From positions 62,001 through 126,000 of the forward strand of contig NZ_FQXG01000005.1 of the NCBI RefSeq assembly GCF_900129905.1: 64,000 nt of DNA, written 5' to 3'. The position numbers and the translations under genes were made by a program. Below the pieces are notes generated by a model, which was not told where the DNA came from, searched no databases, and was given only the letters and a program-made list of their open reading frames with translations. Below, piece by piece: positions 54,471 through 63,415 of the stretch (position 1 is the first letter of the stretch; each line of letters starts with the position of its first letter). This stretch comes from Ferrimonas marina (GTDB taxonomy: Bacteria; Pseudomonadota; Gammaproteobacteria; Enterobacterales; Shewanellaceae).

Positions 54471-55250
54471 TTACCTGTGTTCCAGCTCAACGGTGGAGTG
54501 GCGCATGCGGTAATGGCTAAAGTAATCGCAGCTCATCATTTCGCGCAGTCGCTGCTCGTCCAGCACCTTGAGGCTGCGGTAGCCCTTCTCCAGGATCCCG
54601 GCCTTCACCAGCGGGCGGATCGCGCCATTGAAATACTGCCGGGTACTGCAGACGATGCGGCACCAGGTGTCGTCACTGAAGGGGATGGCGCCATTGCCCC
54701 GCTTGGTCCAGGCGTCGTTGATCAGCAGCACCGCCAGGTAAACAAAGTCCTTCTTCGGCAGCAGCTGTCGCAGCATCGCCGCTTCCTCAATGCGTACCGC
54801 GAGAAAGTTGGCGTGGGCATAGACAAAGTGGCTGATCCGTAGGTTCTTGGCCATCAATGGTCCGGACAGCTCGTAGGGCAGCAGGCGCACTGTCACCGGG
54901 GTGAGGCAGCGGGAGTGCATCAGGCTGGTGCCAAAGTTCTTGGCCTTCTCTGCCAAGATCAGGTTGCCGGACATCATCACATAGGAAATCCCGGCGCGGC
55001 CATCGGACAGCACGTGCTCTCGGGCGATGATGCCGTCTTCAATCAGGATAATGCCGGGAAAGTCCACCTCACCGCAGAAGGTCTTGCCTTCGGCCAGGTG
55101 CAACTGACGGGACGCCTTCAGCAAGGCGTCGATGTCGCTTTGAGTGCAGCCCATGGCACTCATCTGCTCTCTCCAGCTGCGGAACAGGCCCCGGCGCAGG
55201 CCGAGGATCACGCTCTCGGTCGAGGGGTAGGCGGATTTTTCTGAATTCAT
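54471..55250 (-). CDS. CRP/FNR-superfamily-like transcriptional regulator, divergent
   Basis: 259 residues. Residues ~45-130 resemble a cyclic-nucleotide-type beta roll (FPGIILIEDGIIAREHVLSDG, RAGISYVMMSGNLILAEK), then a long helix and a winged HTH near ~195-245 (IPFSDDTWCRIVCSTRQYFN, RPLVKAGILEKGYRSLKVLD). The phosphate-binding loop of CRP and the Cys cluster of FNR are not evident, so the ligand is unknown. It is divergently transcribed from the molybdoenzyme-fragment gene and may control it. Confidence 0.72.
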   Translation of the reverse strand: MNSEKSAYPSTESVILGLRRGLFRSWREQMSAMGCTQSDIDALLKASRQLHLAEGKTFCGEVDFPGIILIEDGIIAREHVLSDGRAGISYVMMSGNLILAEKAKNFGTSLMHSRCLTPVTVRLLPYELSGPLMAKNLRISHFVYAHANFLAVRIEEAAMLRQLLPKKDFVYLAVLLINDAWTKRGNGAIPFSDDTWCRIVCSTRQYFNGAIRPLVKAGILEKGYRSLKVLDEQRLREMMSCDYFSHYRMRHSTVELEHR

Positions 55251-55417
55251 GTCACCAGCTTACTGTGCTCACCTGAGTCATAACCGGTCAATTACAAAAA
55301 GTGTCGCACACGCGCTATGAAAATGTCGCCCAGAAGACACTCCAACTGATCGCAACATCGTAGAGTAGTGAAAAACAGCATAAGCGCCATCATTGGCTCA
55401 CAAAGAAATAACAATAA

Positions 55418-56062
55418 ATGGATTCAACCCGCATCGAATTGATCAGTGTGGTGCAGTCGCGGCTCAAGGGCCACGCACACTCGAGCAATAACAAGACCCA
55501 CGGCATGGCCTCAATAAACGAGCTGAATGCCCCCAGCAGTGAGCTGGCCGATCTCAACCTGGTGTTTCACAAGGCTCCGTCAGAGCTGCCTCCGCTGACC
55601 GACAACTGCTGGGTGATCAGCAATGCCGACAGCATCCCCCAAGGCAGGCATCTGAAGCTACGTTGCGGCTCCCTGTGGGCCCTGATCGACGCCATCATCT
55701 ACAGCTGGCTCACCGAGTTTGATGCCCTGCCCATCGACGAGGTGTTCGTCGAACGCCACGTCTACGGCTTTGGTGCCGTCACCCGATGCTCCACTCCGGA
55801 CTGCCCGCCGCCGCTGACCGAGGCAGAAAGCTACCGTGGCTACCTGCTGGGCTGGCCGGATGCAACGCCGAAGACGCCGGAGTGGGCCCGCAAGGTCACC
55901 GGGCTGGAAAGCAGTGACATTCGGGCCCTGGCCGCCGAGCTGGCTAAGGCCGAACACCCCCGCTTCCAGTGTGCCAGCGACGGCGAGAACGCCTCCAAGT
56001 ACTGGCAGCTGCTGCCACTGCTTAAAGGCCAGTACACCAGCAACAGCTGGAGTGCAGACTAA
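55418..56062 (+). CDS. Stand-alone fragment of a molybdopterin oxidoreductase (TorA/DMSO-reductase-like)
   Basis: 214 residues. Residues ~65-190 align by eye with the internal cofactor-binding region of TMAO/DMSO/biotin-sulfoxide reductases: a VISNADSI strand, HLKLRCGSLWALIDAIIYSW in the place of the usual PGTDAAL helix, EVFVERHVYGFG, then YLLGWPDATPKTPEWARKVTG and ESSDIRALAAELAKAE. The flanking two thirds of the enzyme are missing, both N-terminal and C-terminal, and the frame is uninterrupted. No classical ribosome-binding site precedes the ATG. It could be a remnant, or a domesticated domain acting as sensor, chaperone or decoy; the divergent CRP-like gene is a possible partner. Confidence 0.65.
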   Translation: MDSTRIELISVVQSRLKGHAHSSNNKTHGMASINELNAPSSELADLNLVFHKAPSELPPLTDNCWVISNADSIPQGRHLKLRCGSLWALIDAIIYSWLTEFDALPIDEVFVERHVYGFGAVTRCSTPDCPPPLTEAESYRGYLLGWPDATPKTPEWARKVTGLESSDIRALAAELAKAEHPRFQCASDGENASKYWQLLPLLKGQYTSNSWSAD

Positions 56063-56074
56063 CCCCCATACGAA

Positions 56075-56104
56075 AAAAGGCCGCCGGATCCCTCCGGCGG
56101 CCAG
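56075..56104. terminator. Bidirectional terminator between the molybdoenzyme fragment and katA
   Basis: GGCCGCCGGA-TCCC-TCCGGCGGCC; six A on the left give the T run for the minus-strand katA. Confidence 0.88.
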
Positions 56105-56128
56105 TTCGGCTGGTAAGCCAGCCTCTTC

Positions 56129-57586
56129 TTATCGCTGCTCTAGGGCAGCTTTCACACCGGCTGCGTAAGCCACGTCCGCCTGGCGGAAGTGCTCCAGCAT
56201 CTTCTCCTGGATATCCATGCTGGCCTGGCCCAGGGTGGAAGCGATGGTGTCAAACAGCGCCTGCTGCTGCTCGCCGTTCATCAGTCGGAACAGATCGCCC
56301 GCCTGGGCGTAGTCGTCCTCAACGGTTTTGTCGTAGCGGTCCATGGCACCGGCCAGGTCCATCGGCGGCTCGGCCACCTGGGGCTGCTGAGCCGGGCCCT
56401 GCTGGGTGTTGGGACCGTAGTTGACCGAGCTATCGCTGCCCGCGGCGCTGCCGTGGAAGGGGCAACCCACACCCGCCATGGCACCGGCACGCTGGTAGTG
56501 GTTCGGCTTGCTGGCATGGGGGCAGTTCACCGGCAACTGGTTGTAGTTGGCGCCAATGCGGTAGCGCTGGGCATCGGCGTAGGCAAACAGTCGGGCCTGC
56601 AGCATCTTGTCCGGTGAGGCGCCGACACCGGGTACCAGGTTGGACGGGGCCAGGGCCGCTTGCTCCACCTCGTTGAAGTAGTTCTCCGGGTTGCGGTTCA
56701 GCTCCAGAGTGCCGATCTCGATCAGCGGGTAATCCTTGTGCGGCCACACCTTGGTCAGGTCGAACGGGTTGATGTGGTAACGCTCCGCGTCGGCCTCCGG
56801 CATGATCTGCACGTTCACCGCCCACTGCGGGAAATCGCCATCCTCGATGCTGGCAAACAGGTCACGCTGGGCGTGGTCCGGATCGATGCCCTTGATCTTG
56901 TCCGCCTGCTCGTTGGACAGGTTCTTGATCCCCTGCTTGGTCTTGAAGTGGAACTTGACCCAGAAACGCTCACCCTTGGCGTTCCACAGCGAGAAGGTGT
57001 GGCTGCCGTAGCCGTTCATATGACGGTAGGTGGCCGGAATGCCCCGGTCGGACATCAGGATGGTGATCTGGTGCAGCGCTTCCGGGTTGAGTGACCAGAA
57101 GTCCCACATTGCCTGGGCATCCTTCATGTTGGTCTTGGGGTTGCGCTTCTGGGTGTGGATAAAGTCGGGGAACTTGATGCCATCACGCAGGAAGAAGGTG
57201 GGGGTGTTGTTACCGACGATGTCGTGGTTGCCGTTGGCGGTGTAGAAACGCACCGCAAAGCCACGGGGGTCACGCTCAGCATCGGCGGAGCCGGACTCGC
57301 CACCCACGGTGGAGAAGCGCAGGAACACCTCGGTCTGCTTACCAACGCCCTGGAAGTGATCGGCGATGGTGTAATCGGACAGATCCTTGTTCAGGGTGAA
57401 GGTACCGTAGGCACCGCTGCCCTTGGCGTGTACCACCCGCTCCGGGATCCGCTCACGGTTGAAGTGCGCCAGCTTCTCAATCAGTTGCCAGTCTTGCAGC
57501 ATCAGGCCACCGCGGGCACCGGCGCTCAGGCTGTTTTGGTCGTCGGCGATAGGGGCGCCGTTTTGTGCAGTCAGTCGTTCAGTCAT
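56129..57586 (-). CDS. katA: Monofunctional haem catalase
   Basis: 485 residues, small-subunit (clade 3-like) catalase. Catalytic His in [18 protein letters not shown], Asn in [17 protein letters not shown], and the proximal Tyr in [17 protein letters not shown]. It dismutates hydrogen peroxide in the cytoplasm. ATG 57586 was chosen for GAGG about nine bases upstream; the longer frame begins in the leader. A Fur-type box lies in the promoter (57771-57789). Confidence 0.96.
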   Translation of the reverse strand: MTERLTAQNGAPIADDQNSLSAGARGGLMLQDWQLIEKLAHFNRERIPERVVHAKGSGAYGTFTLNKDLSDYTIADHFQGVGKQTEVFLRFSTVGGESGSADAERDPRGFAVRFYTANGNHDIVGNNTPTFFLRDGIKFPDFIHTQKRNPKTNMKDAQAMWDFWSLNPEALHQITILMSDRGIPATYRHMNGYGSHTFSLWNAKGERFWVKFHFKTKQGIKNLSNEQADKIKGIDPDHAQRDLFASIEDGDFPQWAVNVQIMPEADAERYHINPFDLTKVWPHKDYPLIEIGTLELNRNPENYFNEVEQAALAPSNLVPGVGASPDKMLQARLFAYADAQRYRIGANYNQLPVNCPHASKPNHYQRAGAMAGVGCPFHGSAAGSDSSVNYGPNTQQGPAQQPQVAEPPMDLAGAMDRYDKTVEDDYAQAGDLFRLMNGEQQQALFDTIASTLGQASMDIQEKMLEHFRQADVAYAAGVKAALEQR

Positions 57587-57770
57587 GGTGTGCATCCTCG
57601 TTATCGACCCAGTTCGTGTCTTAATCCTGGTTTTCGGCGCCGTAGCGCCCCTCAATCCATTGCATCAGGCTGTCCCACATGGTCATGCCCTCCTGTCTAT
57701 GGATCTAGATTAAGGCGCTGACGGAGTGGAAGATAACGAGTTAATGCGGTTCCCTCATTCGCTTTTTAAG

Positions 57771-57789
57771 ATTAAGAACCATTCTCATA
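57771..57789 (-). promoter_or_regulatory. Fur-like box in the katA promoter region
   Basis: Read on the minus strand, TATGAGAATGGTTCTTAAT matches the 9-1-9 Fur pattern AATGAGAATnATTCTCATT at about 14 of 18 positions. It is about 190 bases upstream of katA. Fur or PerR control of a haem catalase is well known in other bacteria; occupancy here is inferred. Confidence 0.45.
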
Positions 57790-57868
57790 ATTGATTTAGG
57801 TCAACGAATCGAGACAGCAACCCGGGCAGGGTGCAACGCAAGCGGATGTAATACTGCGGCGAAAACGA

Positions 57869-57893
57869 AAAAACCGCCCCGAGGGGCGGTTTA
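57869..57893 (-). terminator. Terminator of the YggL-like gene
   Basis: AAACCGCCCC-GA-GGGGCGGTTT stem downstream of the minus-strand stop. Confidence 0.85.
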
Positions 57894-57912
57894 GAGGTGA
57901 GCGACAAAGCGC

Positions 57913-58296
57913 TTACTGGGCGTCGTAGCTGGCGTCCCAGTCGCCGTAGTTGGCATCACCGGCCAACACCTTGAGCTCAGCAACATCGCCGTGCACCTGA
58001 GTGATCACCCCTTGCACAGCATCAATGACCGCTTGCTGGCTGGCGTCGCCTTCGATAAAGGTAACGGCAACATGGTACCGCTCATTGAAGTAAGCCACGA
58101 AGATGTCCCAGCCCTGCTCCACCTGCAGCGCAATCAGGGCGTCGTCCAGGGCATCAAACTGGTCGATGTCCGCCTGGTAACGCAACTCAACACAGCCCTG
58201 GCTGAACGGGCCGATGGCCATCTTCTTCAGATGACGGGGCTTGTGGTGACGCTTGGCCACGGGCTTACCCACACTGGGGACAGCGATGATGGACAT
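57913..58296 (-). CDS. YggL-like (DUF469) protein
   Basis: 127 residues from ATG 58296. RHHKPRHLKKMAIGPFSQG resembles the basic opening of E. coli YggL, a 50S ribosome-binding protein, and the remainder (alternating helices/strands, acidic C-terminus DANYGDWDASYDAQ) fits its length. Similarity is modest by eye, so the assignment is tentative. Confidence 0.6.
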   Translation of the reverse strand: MSIIAVPSVGKPVAKRHHKPRHLKKMAIGPFSQGCVELRYQADIDQFDALDDALIALQVEQGWDIFVAYFNERYHVAVTFIEGDASQQAVIDAVQGVITQVHGDVAELKVLAGDANYGDWDASYDAQ

Positions 58297-58388
58297 AGGA
58301 TTTCCTCGCAAAACAAAGGCGTTATCGCCTGGATGGTCTGGAGAGTATGCCAGGGCGCCGAGTTTGGCAAGGCAGCCGATTGAGCGGG

Positions 58389-58685
58389 TCAGTCCTGCTC
58401 CGACTGAGATCTTGCCTCTACCTCCGTCTCCGCCTGCGGTGGCGACTCAGCGGGCCGAAGATGCTGCTCGATGCGAAAGGGGATGATCAGCAACTCGCAC
58501 AATACCCGCACGCCAATCGAGCCGCTGAACAGGATCCACAGCCCCATCCAAAGATTGCCGTGAAAGTGACTGGCATGAAAGTAGGCCATGGCGATCACCG
58601 CCAGCAGCAACAGCCAATACAACAGGGTGATCAGGGTCGGCGCGGCAAATCGCTCCAGCAGCATCAGGCGTTGTATCAGGGACAT
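58389..58685 (-). CDS. DUF4282 membrane protein
   Basis: 98 residues. Two TM helices (LITLLYWLLLLAVIAMAYF, LWMGLWILFSGSIGVRVLC) followed by ELLIIPFRIEQHL, the conserved DUF4282 motif, and an acidic Gln/Glu tail. Function unknown. Confidence 0.78.
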   Translation of the reverse strand: MSLIQRLMLLERFAAPTLITLLYWLLLLAVIAMAYFHASHFHGNLWMGLWILFSGSIGVRVLCELLIIPFRIEQHLRPAESPPQAETEVEARSQSEQD

Positions 58686-58778
58686 AAGAGACTCTCCGCA
58701 AGCACTGTGTTGATCAGCCTACGTAACTGACGAGGGTTCAGCCTCTTTTGCCCACCAGTTTATGCCCTTTGGAGACGC

Positions 58779-58802
58779 AAAAAAGGCACCCGAGGGTGCC
58801 TT
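58779..58802 (-). terminator. Terminator of OmcA/MtrC-family gene 1
   Basis: AAAAAAGGCACCC-GA-GGGTGCCTT; almost identical hairpins follow the other two paralogues (61134-61160 and 63731-63754). Confidence 0.9.
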
Positions 58803-58860
58803 GTGTGTTTGCAGGGACGGTGGCCACGAATGCCGTCGTGGCCACCTGTTCTAAGCAAGC

Positions 58861-60840
58861 TTAGAAGTTGTGGTACTTGTCGATACCGAAGGTCTTGCCA
58901 GTGTCGTGACAGGTGGCACAGGACTCCGGAGTGGAGATGGTGTACCAGTTGTCGCCAGCAGTAACGTTCAGCTCACCACCGTTTTGCTTCATGTGGTTCA
59001 GGGCCGCGTCGTCGTTGTGACAAGCGAAGCAGTTGGCGGTCACAGGGGAGCTCATCACGCCCGCAGTGCCACCGTTGTAGGCCTTGGACAACATGTAGTT
59101 GTTCGGGATGGCCGCCAGAGACACACCACCTTCGTGGCAGGACACACAGTTGTCAGCGTTCAGACGGTCAGCAGAGTTCGGCACATTGTTACCTTCCTCA
59201 TCCTGCTTGGCGCCGGACAGCTCATTACCCACACCCCAGTGCATGGAGTGAACCATGGGGCCGAAGCCCGGTGCACTGTTCTTGGCTGAGCGATCCTGAC
59301 CGTTGTTGTGACAGGCCATGCAGTCCCAACCGCCATTATCGTAGGAGCCGTTCTTGTGGTAGTTGGTCTCGCTGTTGTGACAAGCGGTACAGGTATCGGC
59401 CAGAACCACTTGGCGACGATCGAAGTCAGCCTCTTCGGTGCCGATGGTAACGCCATCCCAAGCAACAACCGGGGAGTAGGCGGTGAAGGACACACCTTCA
59501 CGACCATCATCGCTCACCCAACCCGCGTGGGAGAAGGTGATACGAGAGCTGGCCATGATGCCTGCCATCTCAACGCCAGCGCCGATCTCAGAGAAGCACA
59601 GGGTACGGGTGCCATCTTCGTTATCGATCTTGCCGTAGCTGCTGGCCGGACGGCCCACAACGGAACCTTCGTAGTAACCGTGCAGGTAAGCACTGGTGTA
59701 CACCAGGGTACCGGCTTCGTACAGCGCCGGGATGTCCAGCATCACAGGAGCTTCGCCGGTGGTGTCATACAGAGCCAGGTCTACACAGTAACCGCCAACA
59801 AAGTCGCCAATCGGGTTACCGTAACGGTCGTACACGGTGTACGCCGCGGTGGCATCCCAGTAAGGCGCAGAGACGCTGGTGGAGTGGTTAGCACGGATCG
59901 CCTGCTTCTCATCGATCGCCACCTTGGCGGTGTGGATAGCACGTACGTCTACCTCACCCGGTACGATCGGGCCAACCGGCGCAGTGCCGTCGCTGTGACA
60001 GTCAACACAGCCCGGGCCAGCGATGCTGGTGTTTACCGGAGACTCGGTGTGACAGGTAGTACAGTTGGTCACCTGGAAGTCCTTCTCGAACTTCTGGTGG
60101 TTGATGTGACCAATCTTGGACAGGGTGTTGGTGGCGTAGCCGCCATCTTCTTCGGCACGGGAAACGTTGCCGTGACAGGTCATACAGCCTGCAACGAAGT
60201 CCACGTCGCCGTTGATATCAACCGCGGTGTAGCTCGGGTGACGGAAGCTGGAGGTCGCGTAGTCGGTGTGACAGGCGTAGCAGCTTTCGGTGGTGGTGGT
60301 GTGGAAGCCTTCCGGCTTGTTCACGACTACCGGCATGGAGCGCGCAATGGCCGCTTCGCCGCCACCGGCACGCAGCCAAACGATCCCTTCCTGATCGGCG
60401 GTCACGTTGGGCATCGGCATCACCAGGGTGTACAGGCCGTCTTCGTTCATCTCCAGAGTCGCGCCTTCCAGCGGCTCTTCTGCGGTCACATCAAAGGTGC
60501 CGTAACCGCCGTGCTCACCCTCGCCAGAGCGGCTCAGGATCATGCCACGCTCGGTCTGAGCAGAGAATTTGGCTTCCGCTTTGTCCAGGCCCTCAATCAG
60601 CAGGCCTTCCGCGTCAGTAGCTTCAAATTCAAAGGTCACCTGGCCGTCTTCTACGGCGTAGTGGGTAACGTTCAGGTAGGTTACATCAGAGGTGCTTACC
60701 ATGGGGGGCACGTAGCCCGGGCCTTCTGGGCCGGTATCACCCGGTGCACCATCGGCGCCGTCTTTGCCGTCATCGGCACAACCAGCAACCCCGAGGGTCG
60801 CGGCGACCAGTAACGCCATGTAAGTCTTTTTGTTCATCAT
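58861..60840 (-). CDS. OmcA/MtrC-family multiheme cytochrome lipoprotein (nine haem motifs), copy 1
   Basis: 659 residues. Lipobox LGVAGC, then a short collagen-like linker (GKDGADGAPGDTGPEGPG). An MtrC-type N-terminal beta domain (~50-165) precedes haem block 1 with four CXXCH (CYACH, CMTCH, CTTCH, CVDCH), a beta domain (~290-470) with a Cys pair (GGYCVDL, RTLCFSE), then haem block 2 with five (CTACH, CMACH, CVSCH, CFACH, CATCH). OmcA/MtrC proteins have ten; one from block 1 seems missing. It is probably exposed on the cell surface, passing electrons to metals, humics or other shuttles. GGGAG precedes the ATG. Confidence 0.92.
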   Translation of the reverse strand: MMNKKTYMALLVAATLGVAGCADDGKDGADGAPGDTGPEGPGYVPPMVSTSDVTYLNVTHYAVEDGQVTFEFEATDAEGLLIEGLDKAEAKFSAQTERGMILSRSGEGEHGGYGTFDVTAEEPLEGATLEMNEDGLYTLVMPMPNVTADQEGIVWLRAGGGEAAIARSMPVVVNKPEGFHTTTTESCYACHTDYATSSFRHPSYTAVDINGDVDFVAGCMTCHGNVSRAEEDGGYATNTLSKIGHINHQKFEKDFQVTNCTTCHTESPVNTSIAGPGCVDCHSDGTAPVGPIVPGEVDVRAIHTAKVAIDEKQAIRANHSTSVSAPYWDATAAYTVYDRYGNPIGDFVGGYCVDLALYDTTGEAPVMLDIPALYEAGTLVYTSAYLHGYYEGSVVGRPASSYGKIDNEDGTRTLCFSEIGAGVEMAGIMASSRITFSHAGWVSDDGREGVSFTAYSPVVAWDGVTIGTEEADFDRRQVVLADTCTACHNSETNYHKNGSYDNGGWDCMACHNNGQDRSAKNSAPGFGPMVHSMHWGVGNELSGAKQDEEGNNVPNSADRLNADNCVSCHEGGVSLAAIPNNYMLSKAYNGGTAGVMSSPVTANCFACHNDDAALNHMKQNGGELNVTAGDNWYTISTPESCATCHDTGKTFGIDKYHNF

Positions 60841-60937
60841 TCATCACTCCCAACAAATAGTCGGATACAAATCCACGCGTATCCGCCACAACAAATTAAC
60901 TAAATACCCCCATAAAAAAGGGGGGCAAGATCACCAA
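60841..60937 (-). promoter_or_regulatory. Conserved leader of OmcA/MtrC-family copy 1
   Basis: About 95 bases directly upstream of the start that align with 63416-63511 before copy 2. In the minus sense: GGTGATCT, a CCCCCC-loop-GGGGG hairpin (60907-60925), a perfect CGGATAC/GTATCCG stem (60862-60885), then TTGTTGGGAGTGATGA with the ribosome-binding site. Further upstream the two loci do not match. Confidence 0.6.
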
Positions 60938-60968
60938 TTGCAACGCCCACTGCGGAAAAGTGAAATTT

Positions 60969-60984
60969 TCTGATCTAGAGCAAA
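60969..60984. promoter_or_regulatory. CRP-like site upstream of copy 1
   Basis: TCTGATCTAGAGCAAA matches TGTGATCTAGATCACA at 13 of 16 positions, about 130 bases before the start codon, just upstream of the conserved leader. In Shewanella, CRP controls the mtr/omc metal-reduction genes, which makes the site plausible. Confidence 0.5.
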
Positions 60985-61133
60985 AAATCACTAACATCAC
61001 CAACAAGGCGGGCCGCAACAGAACATTCCTCCAAGTTAGTGTTATCAGAGCGGATTCCATTTCATCAATGCCCTTTCGGAGTTCTATTTTCTGCACTTCT
61101 GGATTGCCAAAACTGCAACTCTTTCGCCACAAA

Positions 61134-61160
61134 CAAAAAAAGGCACCCGAGGGTGCCTTA
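61134..61160 (-). terminator. Terminator of OmcA/MtrC-family gene 2
   Basis: AAAAAAAGGCACCC-GA-GGGTGCCTT hairpin downstream of the stop. Confidence 0.9.
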
Positions 61161-61208
61161 AGGTTTTGCAGGGGTGATCGCCGTGGCGCGATCCTTTTCT
61201 AAGCGAGC

Positions 61209-63410
61209 TTAGAAGTTGTGGTACTTGTCGATACCGAAGCTCTTGCCCATGTCGTGACAGGTGGCGCAAGACTCACCGGTGCCGGTCATGTACCAGGTAT
61301 CATCCGCGGTGATGTTCAGCTCACCACCGTTTTGCTCCATGTGGCTGACCGCTGCGTTACCGCTGTGGCAAGCCACGCAGTTGGCAGTGACCGGCGAGCT
61401 CATCACACCAGAGGCCATCTCTTCATTGAAAGCCTTGGACTTGATGTACTGGTTCGGGATAGCCGCCAGGCTGACACCGCCGGCGTGGCAGACCACACAG
61501 TTCTCGGCGTTCAGACGGGTCGCGGAGTTAGCAGTGATCTGCCACTCGGTACCAGTCACATTGCCTGCGTCATCCTTCACCTCGACCTCTTCCGACATGA
61601 TGGCGCCGTTACCCCAGTGCCAGGAGTGAACCAGCGGCCCCAGACCCGGTCCGGTCATCTCAGCAATGTAGGCCTCGCCAGTGGGCTCGTAACGAGCACA
61701 GTAAGCGCTGGTGGAGCGGATAAAGCCAGCCGCATTGGCTTCGGCGTCAGTGGCAAAGCTATCGACGCTCAGGCAACGCTTACCACCACGGTCCATACCG
61801 TTGTTGTGACAGGCAACACAGCCGGTCACATCCAGGGCGTAGGCGCCGTGCTTGTGGTAGTTGGTAAGGTCGTTGTGACAGGCGATACAGCTGCCTTCAG
61901 AGACCACATCCAGACGACGGGCGAAGTCAGTAGTGCTGTCGGAGGCCAGCATGTATACGTTGCTGAAACCGCTCAGACCCGCAGTGTACTTACCATCATC
62001 ATTGACGTACTTGCTGTCGATGAAATCAACGCGAGCGGATACAGTCAGACCCGGGTGGTAACCCTGGAACGCGGTATCACCGTAGACAGTAGCACCGTCC
62101 TTGGTGGCACCCGGACCATGACAGAAGGTCTTGGTACCGTCGTCATTGTAGGTGGCATCGTAGAAGTTATGGCTGCCAGCACGGGCCACCAGGGAGTCGT
62201 TGTGGTAACCGTGGATGTAGGAGCCAGCGTAATCCAGCAAGGTGCCGCCGTAATCGGTCAGGTTGTCGTGGATGTTGATGATCTCAGAACCAGCCACATC
62301 CCCTGCCGGGCCCTTGTACAGGGTCAGGGTAGAACAGTAACCACCGGGGCTAGCAGCGACGCCAGAATCCGGATTGGAGCTATTGATATCGAAATTCGGA
62401 CCAGTATAGGTGGCATCGTACTTGATATCAGACAGGGCAATCCAGTAGTCGGCAAACACCGCCTGACGCTCAGTCAGGGCGACTTTATTGGCGTGCAGTT
62501 CACGCACATCGTTGCCGCCAGTGCTCGGTGCAATCGGGCCAACCGGCGCGCCACCGTTGTCGTGACAATCGATACAACCCGGGCCCACGATGCTGGTGTT
62601 CACCGGCGCCGCATCAGCGTGACAGGTGTAGCAGTTGGTGACCTGGAAGTCTCTGCCGAACTTCTGGTGGTTAACGTGACCAATCTTGGACAGGGTATTG
62701 GTGGCGTAACCGCCATCGTCCTCGGCACGGGAAACGTTGCCGTGACAAACCATACAACCGGCGACAAAGTCGACGCCGCCTTCCATGTCATTGGCGGTGT
62801 AGCTGGGGTGACGGAAACCTGAAGTGGCGTAGTCGGTGTGGCAGGCGTAACAGGACTCGGTGGAGCTGGTGTGAATCGTGTCGGCCTTGTTCACCACCAT
62901 CGGCATGGAGCGGGCGATCGCCGCTTCACCGCCACCGGCACGCAACCAGACGATCCCTTCCAGATCGGCGGTGACATTCGCCATCGGCATCACGAAGGTG
63001 TACAGACCATCTTCGTTCATCTCCAGGCTGGCGCCTTCGACATTGTCTTCGCTGCCCAGCACAAAGGTGCCATAGCCGCCGTGCTCACCCTCGCCGCTGC
63101 GGCTGAGGATCACACCACGCTCGGTCTGCACTGCAAACTTGGCTTCCGCCTTGTCCAGACCCTCAATCAGCAGGCCTTCGGCGTCTGTGGCTTCAAATTC
63201 GTAGGTCAGCACACCATCTTCAATGGCGTAGCTGATCACATTCAGGTAGGTCGCATCAGAGCTTTCCACCATCGGCGGCACGTAACCCGGGCCACCTGGC
63301 CCCGGCGGTCCCGGTTCGCCCGGTGCGCCATCTTTGCCGTCATCCCCACTACAGCCTGTCACCCCCACCGTGGCGGCGACCAATAAGGCCAGGTAAGTCT
63401 TCTTGTTCAT
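61209..63410 (-). CDS. OmcA/MtrC-family multiheme cytochrome lipoprotein (nine haem motifs), copy 2
   Basis: 733 residues from ATG 63410 (MNKKTYLALL, as in copy 1); ATG 63419 is an alternative closer to GGGAG. Lipobox VGVTGC, collagen-like GKDGAPGEPGPPGPGGPG. Haem motifs: CYACH, CMVCH, CYTCH, CIDCH in block 1; CIACH, CVACH, CVVCH, CVACH, CATCH in block 2. Relative to copy 1, the middle domain is longer and an insert with two cysteines (GKRCLSVDS, SAYCARYEP) follows haem 6. C-terminus KSFGIDKYHNF equals copy 1 closely. A surface electron-transfer role is inferred from the family. Confidence 0.92.
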   Translation of the reverse strand: MNKKTYLALLVAATVGVTGCSGDDGKDGAPGEPGPPGPGGPGYVPPMVESSDATYLNVISYAIEDGVLTYEFEATDAEGLLIEGLDKAEAKFAVQTERGVILSRSGEGEHGGYGTFVLGSEDNVEGASLEMNEDGLYTFVMPMANVTADLEGIVWLRAGGGEAAIARSMPMVVNKADTIHTSSTESCYACHTDYATSGFRHPSYTANDMEGGVDFVAGCMVCHGNVSRAEDDGGYATNTLSKIGHVNHQKFGRDFQVTNCYTCHADAAPVNTSIVGPGCIDCHDNGGAPVGPIAPSTGGNDVRELHANKVALTERQAVFADYWIALSDIKYDATYTGPNFDINSSNPDSGVAASPGGYCSTLTLYKGPAGDVAGSEIINIHDNLTDYGGTLLDYAGSYIHGYHNDSLVARAGSHNFYDATYNDDGTKTFCHGPGATKDGATVYGDTAFQGYHPGLTVSARVDFIDSKYVNDDGKYTAGLSGFSNVYMLASDSTTDFARRLDVVSEGSCIACHNDLTNYHKHGAYALDVTGCVACHNNGMDRGGKRCLSVDSFATDAEANAAGFIRSTSAYCARYEPTGEAYIAEMTGPGLGPLVHSWHWGNGAIMSEEVEVKDDAGNVTGTEWQITANSATRLNAENCVVCHAGGVSLAAIPNQYIKSKAFNEEMASGVMSSPVTANCVACHSGNAAVSHMEQNGGELNITADDTWYMTGTGESCATCHDMGKSFGIDKYHNF

Positions 63411-63415
63411 AATCT

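Noticed and set aside
59308-62822. Long plus-strand open frames opposite the OmcA/MtrC genes
   Set aside because: Antisense shadows of GC-rich codons; the minus-strand frames carry lipoboxes and all CXXCH motifs.
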